A stretch of 64,000 nt of DNA, from the NCBI GenBank assembly GCA_022059125.1, contig JAEUWY010000016.1, positions 868,001 through 932,000 of the forward strand. The letters run 5' to 3'. The position numbers were made by a program, and so were the translations under genes. The notes below the pieces were generated by a model that worked only from the letters and a program-made list of their open reading frames with translations, was not told where the DNA came from and searched no databases. The stretch is from Corynespora cassiicola. Its lineage: Eukaryota; Ascomycota; Dothideomycetes; Pleosporales; Corynesporascaceae. This document shows, one piece after another, positions 12,628-24,034 of this stretch (its first letter is position 1; each line of letters opens with the position of its first letter).

Positions 12628-14167
12628 TTACGCCGTCTTCTTCTTCCCGATACTCGTGTCCAAGCTTCCAACCACCCACACCGTCGCAAACAGCGCAAAC
12701 ATACCAGCGGAGATGACGAGCGGCTTCCTGTACCCCGCAGCAGCCGGGTAGTCATAGCTAATGACCAGATCCCTATCGCGGAAGTCATCCACCAGGTTGA
12801 TAGCCGTAAGCTCGAGCGTAGTCCGACCGACCGTATCCATAAATGTCTTATGAATGCCAGTCTTGCTCTCAACAAGCGGGACGGTAGTCTCAAACTTTAT
12901 ATTTTCCGCGCCCTCGGGGAGGACGACACGGAGATTGACGCGGGCGTAGGCAATACCCTCGCCCGAGCGCGGGCCCTCGAGGAAGGGCACCTTGAGCACG
13001 TACGACTCGCCCGTCGCAAGCTTGCGCAGGTACGTCGCGAGATCTGCGTTCCAGCCAACGCGGAAGCTGTACTTCCAGCCGCCGAAGACGGGGTAGCGGG
13101 GCTTGAGTTCGAGGGAGGCGTCCTTCCTTCCGGGGCGGAAACGGGACGTGGAGACGTTGCCGATGTCGTCGGTAAAGTAAGGGTCCACGGCGCCGGGGTG
13201 GAGGGTTAGGGTGAGGCCCTTGAGCGCCGACGTGGGCGGGTTCATGTACGACTGCTTCTGCCACTCGACACGGGAGAAGTGGTTCTTGAGAGATGCGCCC
13301 TGGTTGGTGAGCCAGTAGCGCTCCTCGGTCGCGAGATTACCGCCCCAGTGGGAGACTTCGATGTCGCGCTCCAGCAGCGTGGCATGCGTGAGCGGCTTGG
13401 TAAACTCGTAGCGCACACTGACCTGCTGCTGGGCGCCGGCAGGGACGTCGTTGTACGGGCCATAAGTAAAGGTGGAGCCCTGCTTCTGGGGATCGGCCTT
13501 CTTCTCCGCGTTCAGGTCTGCGGGCAGGGTCGTGTAGTCGGGGACATCATTGTTCGGGAATTTAACCTTGGTCTTCTGCTTCTCGGTGGTGTAGGCCGAC
13601 GGCGTGTATGCACTGAAGGTGTACTGCACGTATTGCTTGTCCGATTGCGCAATCTGTGCAGGGACAGGGCGAACTGCGGAAAGGATTGAGTAGGAGATGC
13701 TGAGCGTCTGCTGTTCCTTGGGCGCTAGAGGGGTAGGGAGGTGGATGAGGTAGTACTCGGTCGCGCTACGTCAGTCAGCCATGGCGCATGCATTATGCAG
13801 ATTCTAAAAGGTACCTCTCCGTGTCCAATCCGACGACCTCGACCTTGAAGTTGCCCTTTTCAGCCGCCTTCTTGTCCTTTACTTCCAGCCCTCCTATCCG
13901 CGATATCAGGTCCGTTTCGAATGGAAGGTAGTATTCCGATTGCGGTTTCGAGTCAATGTTCTCGATTATGACATTGATGGTATCCCTCGGGTAGGCCTTG
14001 TCCAGATTGGTCGTCCGGACGAGGTTTGCATTCTTAAACACCTGCGGCGGCTTGAATGTCGAGGGCAGGACCTGCTTGGAGAGCAGCGGTTGCGATAGGT
14101 TCAGTTCGGCGGACGCGAAGCTCGAGACAGCTGCGAGGCAGCTCGACAGGAATGGAATTGACCTCAT
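12628..14167 (-). CDS. OST1: Oligosaccharyltransferase subunit 1 (ribophorin I)
   Basis: Complement of exons 13815..14167 and 12628..13765, with a 49-nt intron between; the product is about 496 residues, close to the family's usual length. It is a subunit of the ER oligosaccharyltransferase that transfers the lipid-linked glycan to Asn of nascent proteins. The start at 14167 gives a signal peptide (MRSIPFLSSCLAAVSSFASA) and is preferred over an upstream in-frame ATG. The lumenal part carries ribophorin I hallmarks: FTYGPY.DVPA, a VSHWGGNLATEE region, the F.R..WQKQSY region and GWKYSFRVGWN. One membrane helix lies near the C-terminus, followed by KKKTA, which ends in a KKXX ER-retrieval pattern. 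The gene is divergent from the pseudouridine glycosidase, with 222 bp between start codons. Confidence 0.95.
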
Positions 14168-14389
14168 ATTTGGCAGCCGCAAAGTCACCCGGTCACAGAT
14201 GAAGTTTGCGGAGGTAGAGGGCGGGAATTGGGGAGATGGTGGGTTCCTGGACAATTGTGGACGCGGCGGGCTGATGCGTCGTGTTCACTTCGGGGATTCT
14301 GCCGGGCGGTGAGGCGCACCTACCCTAAGCTCCAGACCGAGGCCGCCCGTTATCACTGCAACCCCTCCACCACATTCACCCCGGGCGCA
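14168..14389. promoter_or_regulatory. Divergent promoter between OST1 and the pseudouridine glycosidase/kinase
   Basis: A 222-bp gap separates two start codons on opposite strands, so both promoters must lie here or overlap the 5' ends. No clear TATA box is seen. Confidence 0.6.
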
Positions 14390-16918
14390 ATGAGGTTTCT
14401 CTCTCGGGCTGTTCCAAGGCCGCGGCTAGCAAAAGGCGGTCTTTCACTATCGTCGGTGGCCGGGAGGCGCTACCTCACTAACAATGGCTTCTTTCGCGTT
14501 TCGGAGGAGGTGCGGGAGGCCCTGAATTCGAATAAACCCGTCGTTGCGCTTGAGACGACGATTTATACGCATGGTAGGCGTGATGTGGTGTGCTATAGAT
14601 GACCGTACAGCTTACCACTCACACAGGCTTTCCATATCCTGAGAATGTAGCCCTGGCCTCCCTCCTGGAAAGCGTAGTCCGTGTCAATGGCGGTGTCCCT
14701 GCCACCATTGGAATCCTGGATGGTGTCGCACGCGTGGGCATGGACCCCGAGGAGATTATTCGCCTTACCGAGTCTGCAGGCAAGAGTACAACATTGAAGC
14801 TCTCCAGAAGGGATCTGAGCTATGTGTGCGGTCTGCGACTTGCAGGCAAGAACTTCAATGGCGGAACCACCATCGCAGGAACCATGCTGCTAGCGCACCT
14901 AGCTGGTATCAAGATCTTTGGAACTGGTGGTCTCGGAGGTGTTCACCGCGGCGCAGAGTCCAGCATGGATATTTCCGCCGACTTGACTGAGTTGGGACGG
15001 ACGCCAGTGACGGTCATCTCTAGCGGCTGCAAGAGCTTCTTGGACATTCCTCGCACTCTGGAGTATCTCGAGACCGAGGGAGTAGGTGTTGGTACTTTTG
15101 CCGACGGGCGCAAGGGCAACGTCGACTTTCCTGCCTTTTGGTCCAGAGACAGTGGCGTGAAGAGCCCTACCACCATCGAAAACGAGGTGGAAGCTGCTGC
15201 CATTATCCGTAAGTCTTTCAATGCTGCCTTCTTATATTGTCTGACAGCAGAGCAGATGCGCAAAATGAATTGCAGATTTCCTCTGGTCTCCTCTTTGCAA
15301 ACCCCGTTCCCAAGGAGGCGGAGATTCCAAAGGCCAGGATGGATGTAGTGATTGAAGAAGCCATCAAATACGCCAACGCTGCTGGAGCTTCCGGCAAAGA
15401 CAACACACCTTTCATTCTAGCCAAGATCAAGGAGCTCACCAAAGGCGATACCATACCTGCCAACCGAGCATTGATCGAGTCAAACGTCAGGAGAGCCGCC
15501 ATTGTAGCCAGAGAGCTCGCTATTCTCGAAGCTAAACAGAAAGAAGCCCAGGGGTGAGCCAGGCACTCTTGTCGTGCAAACGTAGACTGGCGCTGATGTA
15601 AGTATCTAGAACGACTCCTTCATATTTCAATCCAGTTCAATCTAGCCCTGCTTCCACTGCCGAAGCTCGACTAGCAAACGCATCTCTCTCTCCTACAGAA
15701 CCAACTTCGACGCCAACACAGAAGCCCCCGCCTGCCGACATTGTTGTAGCGGGCGCTCTTGCTGTTGATTTCTCATGTGACTATGCTCCTTTGCCTACTT
15801 CATCTAACAAGAAAGATCCCTCGCCGCACACGTCTAACCCTGCCGTCATCAATCAAACACTTGGTGGAGTGGCTCACAATATCGCCAAAGCCGCACATTT
15901 ACTGGGCTCCTCGGTACAATTGCACAGCGCTGTCGGAGACGACTTCACTGGAAGAGCGGCCTTGTCCCAATTGGAAAGTGAGGGCATGCGTGTCGATGGT
16001 GTGGAGACCCTTCCTAGCCCGGCTCGGACCGCCCAATATGTTGCCATCAACAATGTGGACAAAGACTTGGCTGTTGCCATGGCCGACATGAGCATTCTGG
16101 AGTCCATTTCCCCGGAGAACTTGATGGAGCGTAGGAAGATTCTCCTCGGCAGCCAAGCCAGTCTTCCAAAGATCGTCGTTGCAGACGGAAATTGGGACCA
16201 TCGCCTGCTTCAGCACTGGCTTCGGTTGGGCCGCGACGCAGGCGCAATTACCATATTTGAGCCTGTATCGACTGCAAAGTCAACTCGCATTCTCCCTACC
16301 GTCCAGGAGTCTGAATATGACTCCGGCGTTTTCTACCCTGGTTCACTGGCAAACATCATCACCCCCAACGAGCTTGAACTCAGAGCCCTGTTCGACCATG
16401 GAAACAAAACTGCCCTCTATGAACTGCCCGAGTGGTTCCATGTCATTGATGCGTTGGGCACTCCATCATCGGGTCTCCGCGTTCCGCTTGCTCTGACGAC
16501 TACCCCTGAGCTTGTCGACCGCGGTATCCCGCAGCAAGCCATCAAGTTACTTCCCGTGTTCCCTACGATCCTGACCAAGTTGGGACCCCAAGGAGTGCTT
16601 TTGACACAAATTATCAAAGCAGGCGACCCCGTTCTGTCCTCTGCAGCAGAATCCCAGTACGTCCTTTCACGATGCTCGTGGGCACACCCGGACATTGGTG
16701 GACTCTATGTGAGACTGTACCCTACGGAAAAGATAGTTCCAGCCGAGGAGGTCGTCAGTGTTAACGGCATCGGCGATACTTTCCTGGGGGCACTGGCGAG
16801 CGAATTGACCAAGGGCAAGAGGGTACAGGACGCCATTCCCTTTGCACAACGGGCGGCAAGCTTGACACTCAAGAGCAAGGAGAGTGTGAGTCCTGAGTTG
16901 GTGCACTTGAACAGCTGA
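14390..16918 (+). CDS. Bifunctional pseudouridine-5'-phosphate glycosidase / PfkB carbohydrate kinase
   Basis: Exons 14390..14573, 14627..15208, 15256..15554 and 15722..16918 give about 753 residues. The first half is a pseudouridine-5'-phosphate glycosidase: ALETTIYTHGFPYPENV with the catalytic Glu region, a GGVHRGAE motif, and SSGCKSFLDIPRTLEYLE. The second half is a PfkB-family sugar kinase: GGVAHNIAKAAHLLG, an AVGDDFTG loop, and NGIGDTFLG with the catalytic Asp at about residue 707. Together they would phosphorylate pseudouridine and split it to uracil and ribose 5-phosphate. The N-terminus is basic and hydroxylated and may be a mitochondrial presequence. The third intron (15555..15721, 167 nt) is the least certain; its acceptor was chosen because it alone restores frame into KPPPADIVVAGALAVDF. 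The fusion is common in filamentous fungi. Confidence 0.92.
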
Positions 16919-19233
16919 TCATCGCAGACCAAGGCGCTTCTGCACTGGAAAAATAACTTTGTTGATACTTCACACGTACGTTCCAAGATAATATTCTACT
17001 AGCATACTCCACCATCTAGTCCCTTCACTACTACCCCGACGCATGGGGCTCAATTTATCCTACCAATCTGCAACCGACACATATTGCCAGCATGACCTCT
17101 CTCGTTTCGACCATGCCATATCCATCTCGTGCCCTCAGCTGTTAGCATCATTATCCTCGTTGCCTCCGCAGCGCCCAAACACTAACCCGCAGGTTACTTG
17201 TACCCTGTCTCTTACAACACCAAACCCAATACCTAGTCTAGCCCCCACGTCTGTTGTTGATCTTTCAACGGTCTCAATGACTTTCACTTCGCCGTTCACT
17301 ACATGGCACCCCTACACCGCCGTCCGTATTCCCGAGGAACCTCATGCACAGCATCCCGATCTGTAACTAGGAACCTTCTGACGTCTTTTTCATGCAAGGT
17401 CGTGGCCAATATTCACCATCCTCAACCCAGCCCTCAAATCCCTACTGAATCTGATTATGCGAAACATCACCCCGACCCGCCGAAATCCCACCGCATACTT
17501 GTATCCACAACCTGGCTATACCAGATCTGTACCCTCTTATCCACAACCCGTACTGTTTCCGGACCCTGGCGTGGTCGCAACATGCGTGCCGAGCCGTCCT
17601 TATCCTATCCCAACATTTCACCATCCCGAATTCGCAGAGTTTATATCCAACCATGGCTGAAAAAGGTCACGCTACATGTCCTGCAAACGCGGGCTTGACG
17701 ACTGCTGCCATTTCCGGTTTCCGGCAAAAGAATTTATGCTTCGCTATTCCCTGATCCGACGTCTACGGCGTTGACGCCACCTGCACCCTGGCTCAAACCG
17801 CACGTTCCTATTCCGCAATTGCACGTCGGTGGGTCCCAATTGTCGACTTCATCGCCGACCTCGTACAATGGTCATGCAGGCAACGCCCATGGTCACGACA
17901 ACTCAGCGTCTGCGTACGCAAATTCGATATTTGCGCCGCATTTTTGCCAGATCCAGACACATCCGGTTAGGATTGCGCCGCTCCACTAAACGGACTCGCC
18001 CCCGGCCCCCGCGATCCCAGCGACACTACAATTCTTACGCAGAGGCCATGATACCTCACCTCCCCACCAAAAGACCCGCTGCAAAAACTATCTATCTATC
18101 TCCCCACTAAGCAATCTATACCCTGCCCTGCTCATCGGACACTCCGCTCTCTTCCCATCACCTAAGCGCCGGCCCAGGACAAAGTTCAAGACATACAAGG
18201 CCCCCCCCGTGCAAAATGAGAACATGCACGTACATGGACACCTTTACCCGTTCCACCCAGCACCATCGCCGCCTCCTTGACGGCATGAAACCTTACGACC
18301 TGGTACGAGGTACAGGTGGAGCTCAACGGACGCAATCCCTGCCCCAAAGCACCTTCGCCGCAACCCCCCGCCAGGATAGAGAACAAACGTCTATCACGAA
18401 CAGGGTGAATGTGCGACTCGCGCTACATGTACCCTAGCTGGCAGGGCTGATGGGGAATCCGACTCGTGGATATGCATGCCGGTGGGGATGGGGCTGTATG
18501 CCATTCTCTCCTTCATCCCTCATCCCCCCCCGCTTTCCGCCCAGCCCGTGGCGTCCCTTGCGCGGCGTTGCGTTGCGCAGGATTGCGTAGCATCCAGCCC
18601 CCCCCCCCCCCCAGGCCTAGCTCGTTGACCTGGCCGTGGCGTATCAAACACCTGCCCGGCCTGCTCGCCGGCTAACCGCAGGCAGGGTCGACGCTATGCC
18701 CCCCCGCGTCCAGGGCTACATGTGCGCTTACGGATGCTACATTCGTGTTGAGGACGAGTCGCGCGTCGGAAACCCAGGTGCGCGCGTTTTGCAAGAGGAG
18801 AAGGGTGTTTGAAACAGCGCTGGGATGCTGACTCGGGCCCGCGTCAGCGTGGATAAGTCATGGATAGCCCGCGCATATGCTCGCATGACGTGCCACGGAC
18901 ACATGACTGGGGCGTCCGGATAAGAGACAAAGGCAGAAACACGGATAGAATGCGGCCAGGCCGCGGAAAAAGACGATAAACGTGTACACTTGTTTTGCTA
19001 GCTGGCGTCGTGTGTGTGAAAGCTGTTTATTGAGTTTTGTACAGGAGCGTGCTGCTGACATACCAGGAAACCCTTGAGTAACGCCCGTTTTTTTCTCACG
19101 ATACGAATGACAGACAGATAGACATACAACTAGCCCTCCCTTATCGACAGTCTCGTTCTCGCATTGCACTACCACATCTACCCCTTTGCCCCCCTGAAGC
19201 ACAGAACATAGGAAATATCGTCGTCTCATTTCT
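16919..19233. other. Intergenic region between convergent genes; no supported gene
   Basis: Short Pro/Ser/Thr/Tyr-rich ORF fragments occur in several frames on the + strand between 17043 and 18110. They do not join through plausible introns and carry no domain I recognise. They may be remnants of a decayed gene. A C15 run lies at 18598-18612. Confidence 0.5.
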
Positions 19234-21796
19234 TCATCCCTTCAATCCGCCGTCCTTGAGTCCACCGTCGTATCCTCCTTTTCCGAGCCTGAAGCCAAAG
19301 CTTATGGCGACGGCGACGAGCAAGCCGAGACAGAGAAGCGTCGGTCCCCACTTGTCGTGGTAGGTGACGGCACGGCGCTTCCTAATCATGCGTACACGCC
19401 AAAGGTACAAGCCCGCGCTGTAGAACAGGGCGACACAGGCGATGACGGTAAAGGCCCAGGATGCCGCAATGGCAAGGCTGTCGCCAAAGTTGAGCAGCGT
19501 GGCTGCAATGGAGCCGAGGAGGATGCTAAACTCGAGCCAGGAGAGGAAGGTACGCTCTGTGGCGAGCTGGACCTTGGGCTCTACACGGACGGGGACGTGG
19601 ATACCTGTAGTGTGTTAGTTTGAAGATGCCCAAGGAATGAGAATGATGGATTAAACTTACGCTTTCCCTTGGGAGCTTTGAATTTCTTGATCTCGCCGGG
19701 CTGCTTCCAGCTCGGGACTCCCAGTTGGAAGCCCCCTCCACCAACATCGGTCGGCGTTGGCTTGGGAACCACAGCCAGCGCACCGTTTATTAAGGCGTCA
19801 CCCCACTCCTTGGCCTTCTTCTTGACCATGGCAGACTTGTATTGCCAGCCTCCAACGCGCCTGGCCTCCTCAAAGTCTTCGTCCTCACTGTCCGAATCAT
19901 ACAAGGGGTAGTCGTCCTGGTTGGTAGGCTGAGCAGCAATGCGCTCCTCTACGTCGAGAGCGTTGGGCCCTTCTCCGTTAGTGACTGTGCCGTAGTCCCG
20001 TCGTTGATCAAGATCGTGCTGTTCCATCGCATCGCGGGCCTCCCGGAGCCGCCTCATCCTATCGTCGTCTTGTCCATCATATGTGAGCCCCATTGCGGCA
20101 TCTTCATCTTCGCTCTCGTCGTCCAGATTGCCGCTTGTACTAATGTCGTTGCTAGCACCTGGTCGCTCGATACCAAACTTGTGGCTAACAGGCTTGCGAA
20201 TATCGACATCCATCTGCGGTGCCCAGTAAGGAAGCAGTTTAATCCTGTTAGGGTTGAGGGTTGCTGTTCCGTGGATATACTTGGAGAATTTGGGAACGGC
20301 CTCTACTAGATGGGAAGAAGTGAGGTCTCGAATCCACTCAGGGGGCTCCTGTCCGGCCTGTGTCTGCAGCTTGACTTCGAGCACAGCATAGGGGAACCTC
20401 TCGATATCCTCGGGCGGGAGTTGGTTGAATGGGTAGTCAACACCAATATCCATGCGGCGCCAGTTCTTGCCGGCGCGCTGTCGGCCATCGAGGTTGTCCT
20501 CGCGGACCATGGTAAGATCTGTATCTAGTGAAATTCGAACGCGGGCATCGCCGGGAAGCTGGAAAGCCGTGCGGTGGTAGAAAGATCGAGTAACGGGGAC
20601 AAGGCTGCGCGTCAGAACGCGGTACTGAATCTCCCTGGCAAGCTGCTCATCAGAGGCAATGTCCTTCTCGGGCCTCTTACGGTCTTTTCGCTCCTTCTCG
20701 AAGATCTTTTCCGGGGTAAGCTCTCCGCGCATGTATGCGTTGACAAACTTCTCCTTTAGCTTGAATCGTGCCTTGACCGACTCCTCGCCCGTCCAGTCCT
20801 CACGATGTGTCTTGCGCTCGACGAAGATGGTCTCGCTCGACATGCCACCATACCATCGCAGACGAATGGCCTCGGCACCTTCCGTCTTCTTAAGACGACC
20901 CTGGTACAATTCCCACGTGTCGGTGTTGTCATAGTAGATGGACGTAATGGCAGCATCGTCATTGTCAAAGTCCTTGCTCGGGTTGAAGACCAGCACGGGC
21001 AAATGCTTCAGGACGATGAGCTTGAGCTCAACAATATTGTCCGGGTGCACCCAGTACTTGGTTGTCTGGCGAACGAAGTTTTGTTGTTTTCCTCCGGCCG
21101 ACGAATCTCCCTTGACAGGGTTACCCCGTGTTCGGACGGTATCGTAGAGCTTGGACAGCTTGACCACGTAGGCATCGTAGTTGTCCTGGAAGAAGGGCTT
21201 GCGCTTGAGGCGGGCGGCGAAGACGGGCTTGAGGATCAGGCGGGTGGTTTTCTGGAGAAATCAGCATGGACAATGGGAGCAAGGTCAGAGAATCCACTTA
21301 CGTCGTGCTTCTTGATGATCTTCTGAAAGCCGGTGTAGTTGAGTTGGGTGAATTTGGCGAGGTCGTGCACGTCGGCAATGATGTCGCTCAGGTCCTCCTC
21401 AAGCAGCTCAAAGTCCTCCTCGAAATCATCGCTGTTCCCGCCGTTGGCCTGGTCGGCTTTGGCAACCACCTCGGTGACCTCCTTTTCCGACGAGGCAATG
21501 CGCCGAATGATCTCCTCGCTCTTGACCTTTTGGAAAGTGTAGACCTTGTCGAGCTCGCCCTCGAGCTGCTTCACGAAGTTCTCCTCGGAGCGCTCGTCCC
21601 ATACGCGATGGGAGCGCAGCGCCTCCTTGAGGCTCTCATAGTCGATGTAGTTGTAGACCCAGCTCTTGTTGAGCGACGACTTGAGTTGCTCGCCGAATCT
21701 ACGGGCTGTGGGTTAGCAATGGCCTGATGTGGTGATGCTGTGCGACGATTGGAGGGGACTCGGAATGGCGTTGCCGGGGCGGGAGACGCACCTCAT
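19234..21796 (-). CDS. VTC4: Vacuolar transporter chaperone 4, polyphosphate polymerase
   Basis: Complement of exons 21792..21796, 21302..21698, 19661..21251 and 19234..19604, about 787 residues. VTC4 makes inorganic polyphosphate from ATP and moves it into the vacuole. The N-terminus is an SPX domain ([22 protein letters not shown] start, [19 protein letters not shown] core) that senses inositol pyrophosphates. The polymerase tunnel domain follows, with SIYYDN, the basic RLRWYG motif and FVERKTHRE. An acidic linker leads to a C-terminal DUF202 segment with three membrane helices, opening with [14 protein letters not shown]. The first exon is only 5 nt (ATG plus two bases), required because the SPX N-terminus MRFGEQL forms only across the 93-nt intron with a CTAAC branch point. 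Confidence 0.95.
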
Positions 21797-22363
21797 AGTG
21801 GCGGCTGGCACAGGCGAGCAGCACGCCTAAACCCACAGAAAAATGCGTAGAAAGCAGTGGACTAGAAGATGGAATTGAGCTGAAGGCAGGGCGCGGGAAG
21901 GCAACGATCGTTTGAGACAAGAAAAGCTCCCCGCTGCCCAGATGTTGTGGAAACGATGTCAATGAAGCTTGGGCCTCGTGGGTCCGTGGACGATGGCAAC
22001 CGCATGTGACTGACGAACTAGAAGGCCCGAAGAACCCACGTGTGGCCGCGGGCCATGGGCCGATGCAGCTACTGAGCCTCTGCCATCGTTTGTCCAGACG
22101 CACGCTTATCGGGCTTTTGAAGCTTGAATTCTTCGTTGCAACTCGCCTGCAATCATGCGGTAATGGTTCGCCAAGACAGGTGAAGGATTTTGCCGTGCCA
22201 TTGGCCAATGGGCGCCCCTGCCTTGTCCACACGGTAATTCACATTGAATAGACAAATCGCATGCGGGCTACGGAGTCCAAATATCGCAGAACAGACACAC
22301 AGGAGCTATCCCTAACAATGCCCGGAGACAGAGAAAACGTAGGGGGCTCGCAGACAGGTACAT
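21797..22363. other. Intergenic, VTC4 promoter side; nothing else seen
   Basis: 567 bp upstream of VTC4 and downstream of the 22364 gene. No supported ORF, RNA or repeat. Confidence 0.5.
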
Positions 22364-23386
22364 TCATATGGTAAATCGCCTCTCCACGGGTACAACACCG
22401 TCCTCTCCATCCTTTTGACACTGGCCAATTTCCTCCCAGAGCTCTCTCTCTATTCCCACGATGATCTCATCCTCCAACATCCCCTCTCCTAGTACAACAT
22501 CCTCCCCCACCAACCCCCCAACATCCCTCCAAAGCCTCTCAAACGCCAATTCAACCCCATCCCTCCATTCCACCCACTCCCCAACCAACGCCTCAACCTC
22601 CTCCTCCCACACCTCATTCATCAACCCCGCCACAGCCTCAAGCTCCCCAAACCGACGTCCAAGCTCACCCCTATCCCTCCACCTCTCCCCCACCGCACCC
22701 ATCTCCTGGACCTCCCCCTCCCACACCTCATCCATCACCCCCCTCACCCTCCCCACCTCCCCCAGCTCAAGCAAAAACCTTTCGATACCGCTCTCAACGC
22801 CTTGCACCAGCCCCCGCAACTTCCTCCCCCCGCCCCTCCACCGCGCCGCATTGACTTCTCCCAACTCCCGCACCAACTCCCTCCGCGCTGCGTATACCCC
22901 CTGCATCCCCACCCCCCAGGAAGTGCCATGCCGGTGCACGCCCATCCACGTGCGGTACGCCATATCCCGCACGACGCGCGCGAGCTGGGCGTTGTATCCC
23001 GGGTCGCGGATCCGGGACTCGAAGGCGTGGAGGAGGGATGTGCCTTCGATGTCGAAGCAGATGGCGTTGTAGGTGTGGGGGTGGTGGGAGGATGCGAGAC
23101 GGGTGAGTTGGGAGTGGAAGATTAGGAGGGTGTATTCGGGGTGGGAGGTTAGGGTGCGGAGGTATTTGGGGGTGGGGAGGGGGATGGAGGGTGCGGTGAG
23201 GGATTGGGGGGAAGTGCAGAGGTGGGGGCAGAGGATGGGGGTTGCGGTTGGAGTTGGGGAGATGGACATTTTGGGGGGGAGGGTGAGGGAGGGGATGGAG
23301 GGTTTTGGGGGGTTTGTGGTAGGTGTCGATGTTACATGGCTGGATAGGAGTATGGGGAACATCTCTGCAGCTTTGTTACCTGGCAC
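22364..23386 (-). CDS. Hypothetical protein, 340 aa
   Basis: A single uninterrupted ORF. The N-terminal ~75 residues are Pro/Ser/Thr-rich and low complexity. A more conserved-looking middle follows (LRTLTSHPEYTLLIFHSQL and YNAICFDIEGTSLLHAFESR). The C-terminal half is rich in Glu, Gly, Val, Trp and Arg, probably helical. I recognise no family. The start at 23386 is the most upstream; internal Met residues at about positions 9 and 39 are alternatives. The sense strand is C-rich in the first half and G-rich in the second. An antisense ORF (22461..23072) exists but is Pro/Ser/Thr-biased and looks like a composition shadow. Confidence 0.6.
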   Translation of the reverse strand: MPGNKAAEMFPILLSSHVTSTPTTNPPKPSIPSLTLPPKMSISPTPTATPILCPHLCTSPQSLTAPSIPLPTPKYLRTLTSHPEYTLLIFHSQLTRLASSHHPHTYNAICFDIEGTSLLHAFESRIRDPGYNAQLARVVRDMAYRTWMGVHRHGTSWGVGMQGVYAARRELVRELGEVNAARWRGGGRKLRGLVQGVESGIERFLLELGEVGRVRGVMDEVWEGEVQEMGAVGERWRDRGELGRRFGELEAVAGLMNEVWEEEVEALVGEWVEWRDGVELAFERLWRDVGGLVGEDVVLGEGMLEDEIIVGIERELWEEIGQCQKDGEDGVVPVERRFTI

Positions 23387-24034
23387 TGTTAAGACTCATA
23401 CGACGAAAGGTTACGTCCCAACTTAGCTTCTACAAAGAAGTGCACAGTCAGACCCATTAGCGGGACCTGATCAACCTCTGGAAGCGTATTGAAGGCGACT
23501 TTCCGAACCCCAAATAGTATTCATTTACCACTTTATCAACGCAAACCCTATACCCAACTCAGCCCCCTCCCCTCAAAGCCCCAGAGGCACAGCAACCCCC
23601 AAAATACACGCCTGAATTTCCAGCTTCAAGATTTTAAACACTACCAAAGCACCCACCCAGGAACAACAAAAATGGTATATCCCCCAACCATCGCAAAACA
23701 TGTATTCATCAAATTGCCCTAAAAACCCATTCATCCCGAATAAAACAGAAAAAAAACAAATACCGAATAAAATCATGAAATCGTACAAGTACAGGAGGCG
23801 GGCCGCACGAATAGAAATCGCAGCTTCCGCGGGACGGTGTATAAAACTCCACTGATCCATGCTTCGCTATGCCGGAAAATGAGTCACGGGTGGTGAGGTG
23901 CTGTGTTGGTGGGTAGGTGGCGAGGTGAACGGTTGTGGAGCCGACGAAGGGCATTGTTGTGGCCATGGTTCGCCACTTCGCTCATGGGCCGGTCTTGCTA
24001 CGCAAATATCTGCGTTGCCAAAATCAGGCACGCT
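23387..24034. other. Intergenic; nothing supported
   Basis: 648 bp between the hypothetical gene's start and the 3' end of patatin 1. Only short AT-biased ORFs are present. Confidence 0.5.

Noticed and set aside
12481..13209. 242-codon ORF on the + strand across OST1
   Set aside because: Antisense shadow of the confidently identified OST1 coding exon.
16876..16928. A final intron in the glycosidase/kinase gene (GTGAGT ... CAG)
   Set aside because: The unspliced reading ends in SVSPELVHLNS, which fits PfkB family tails, and stops directly; splicing would replace this ending.
22461..23072. 203-codon + strand ORF antisense to the hypothetical gene
   Set aside because: Almost only Pro, Ser and Thr, explained by the C-rich strand of the other gene.
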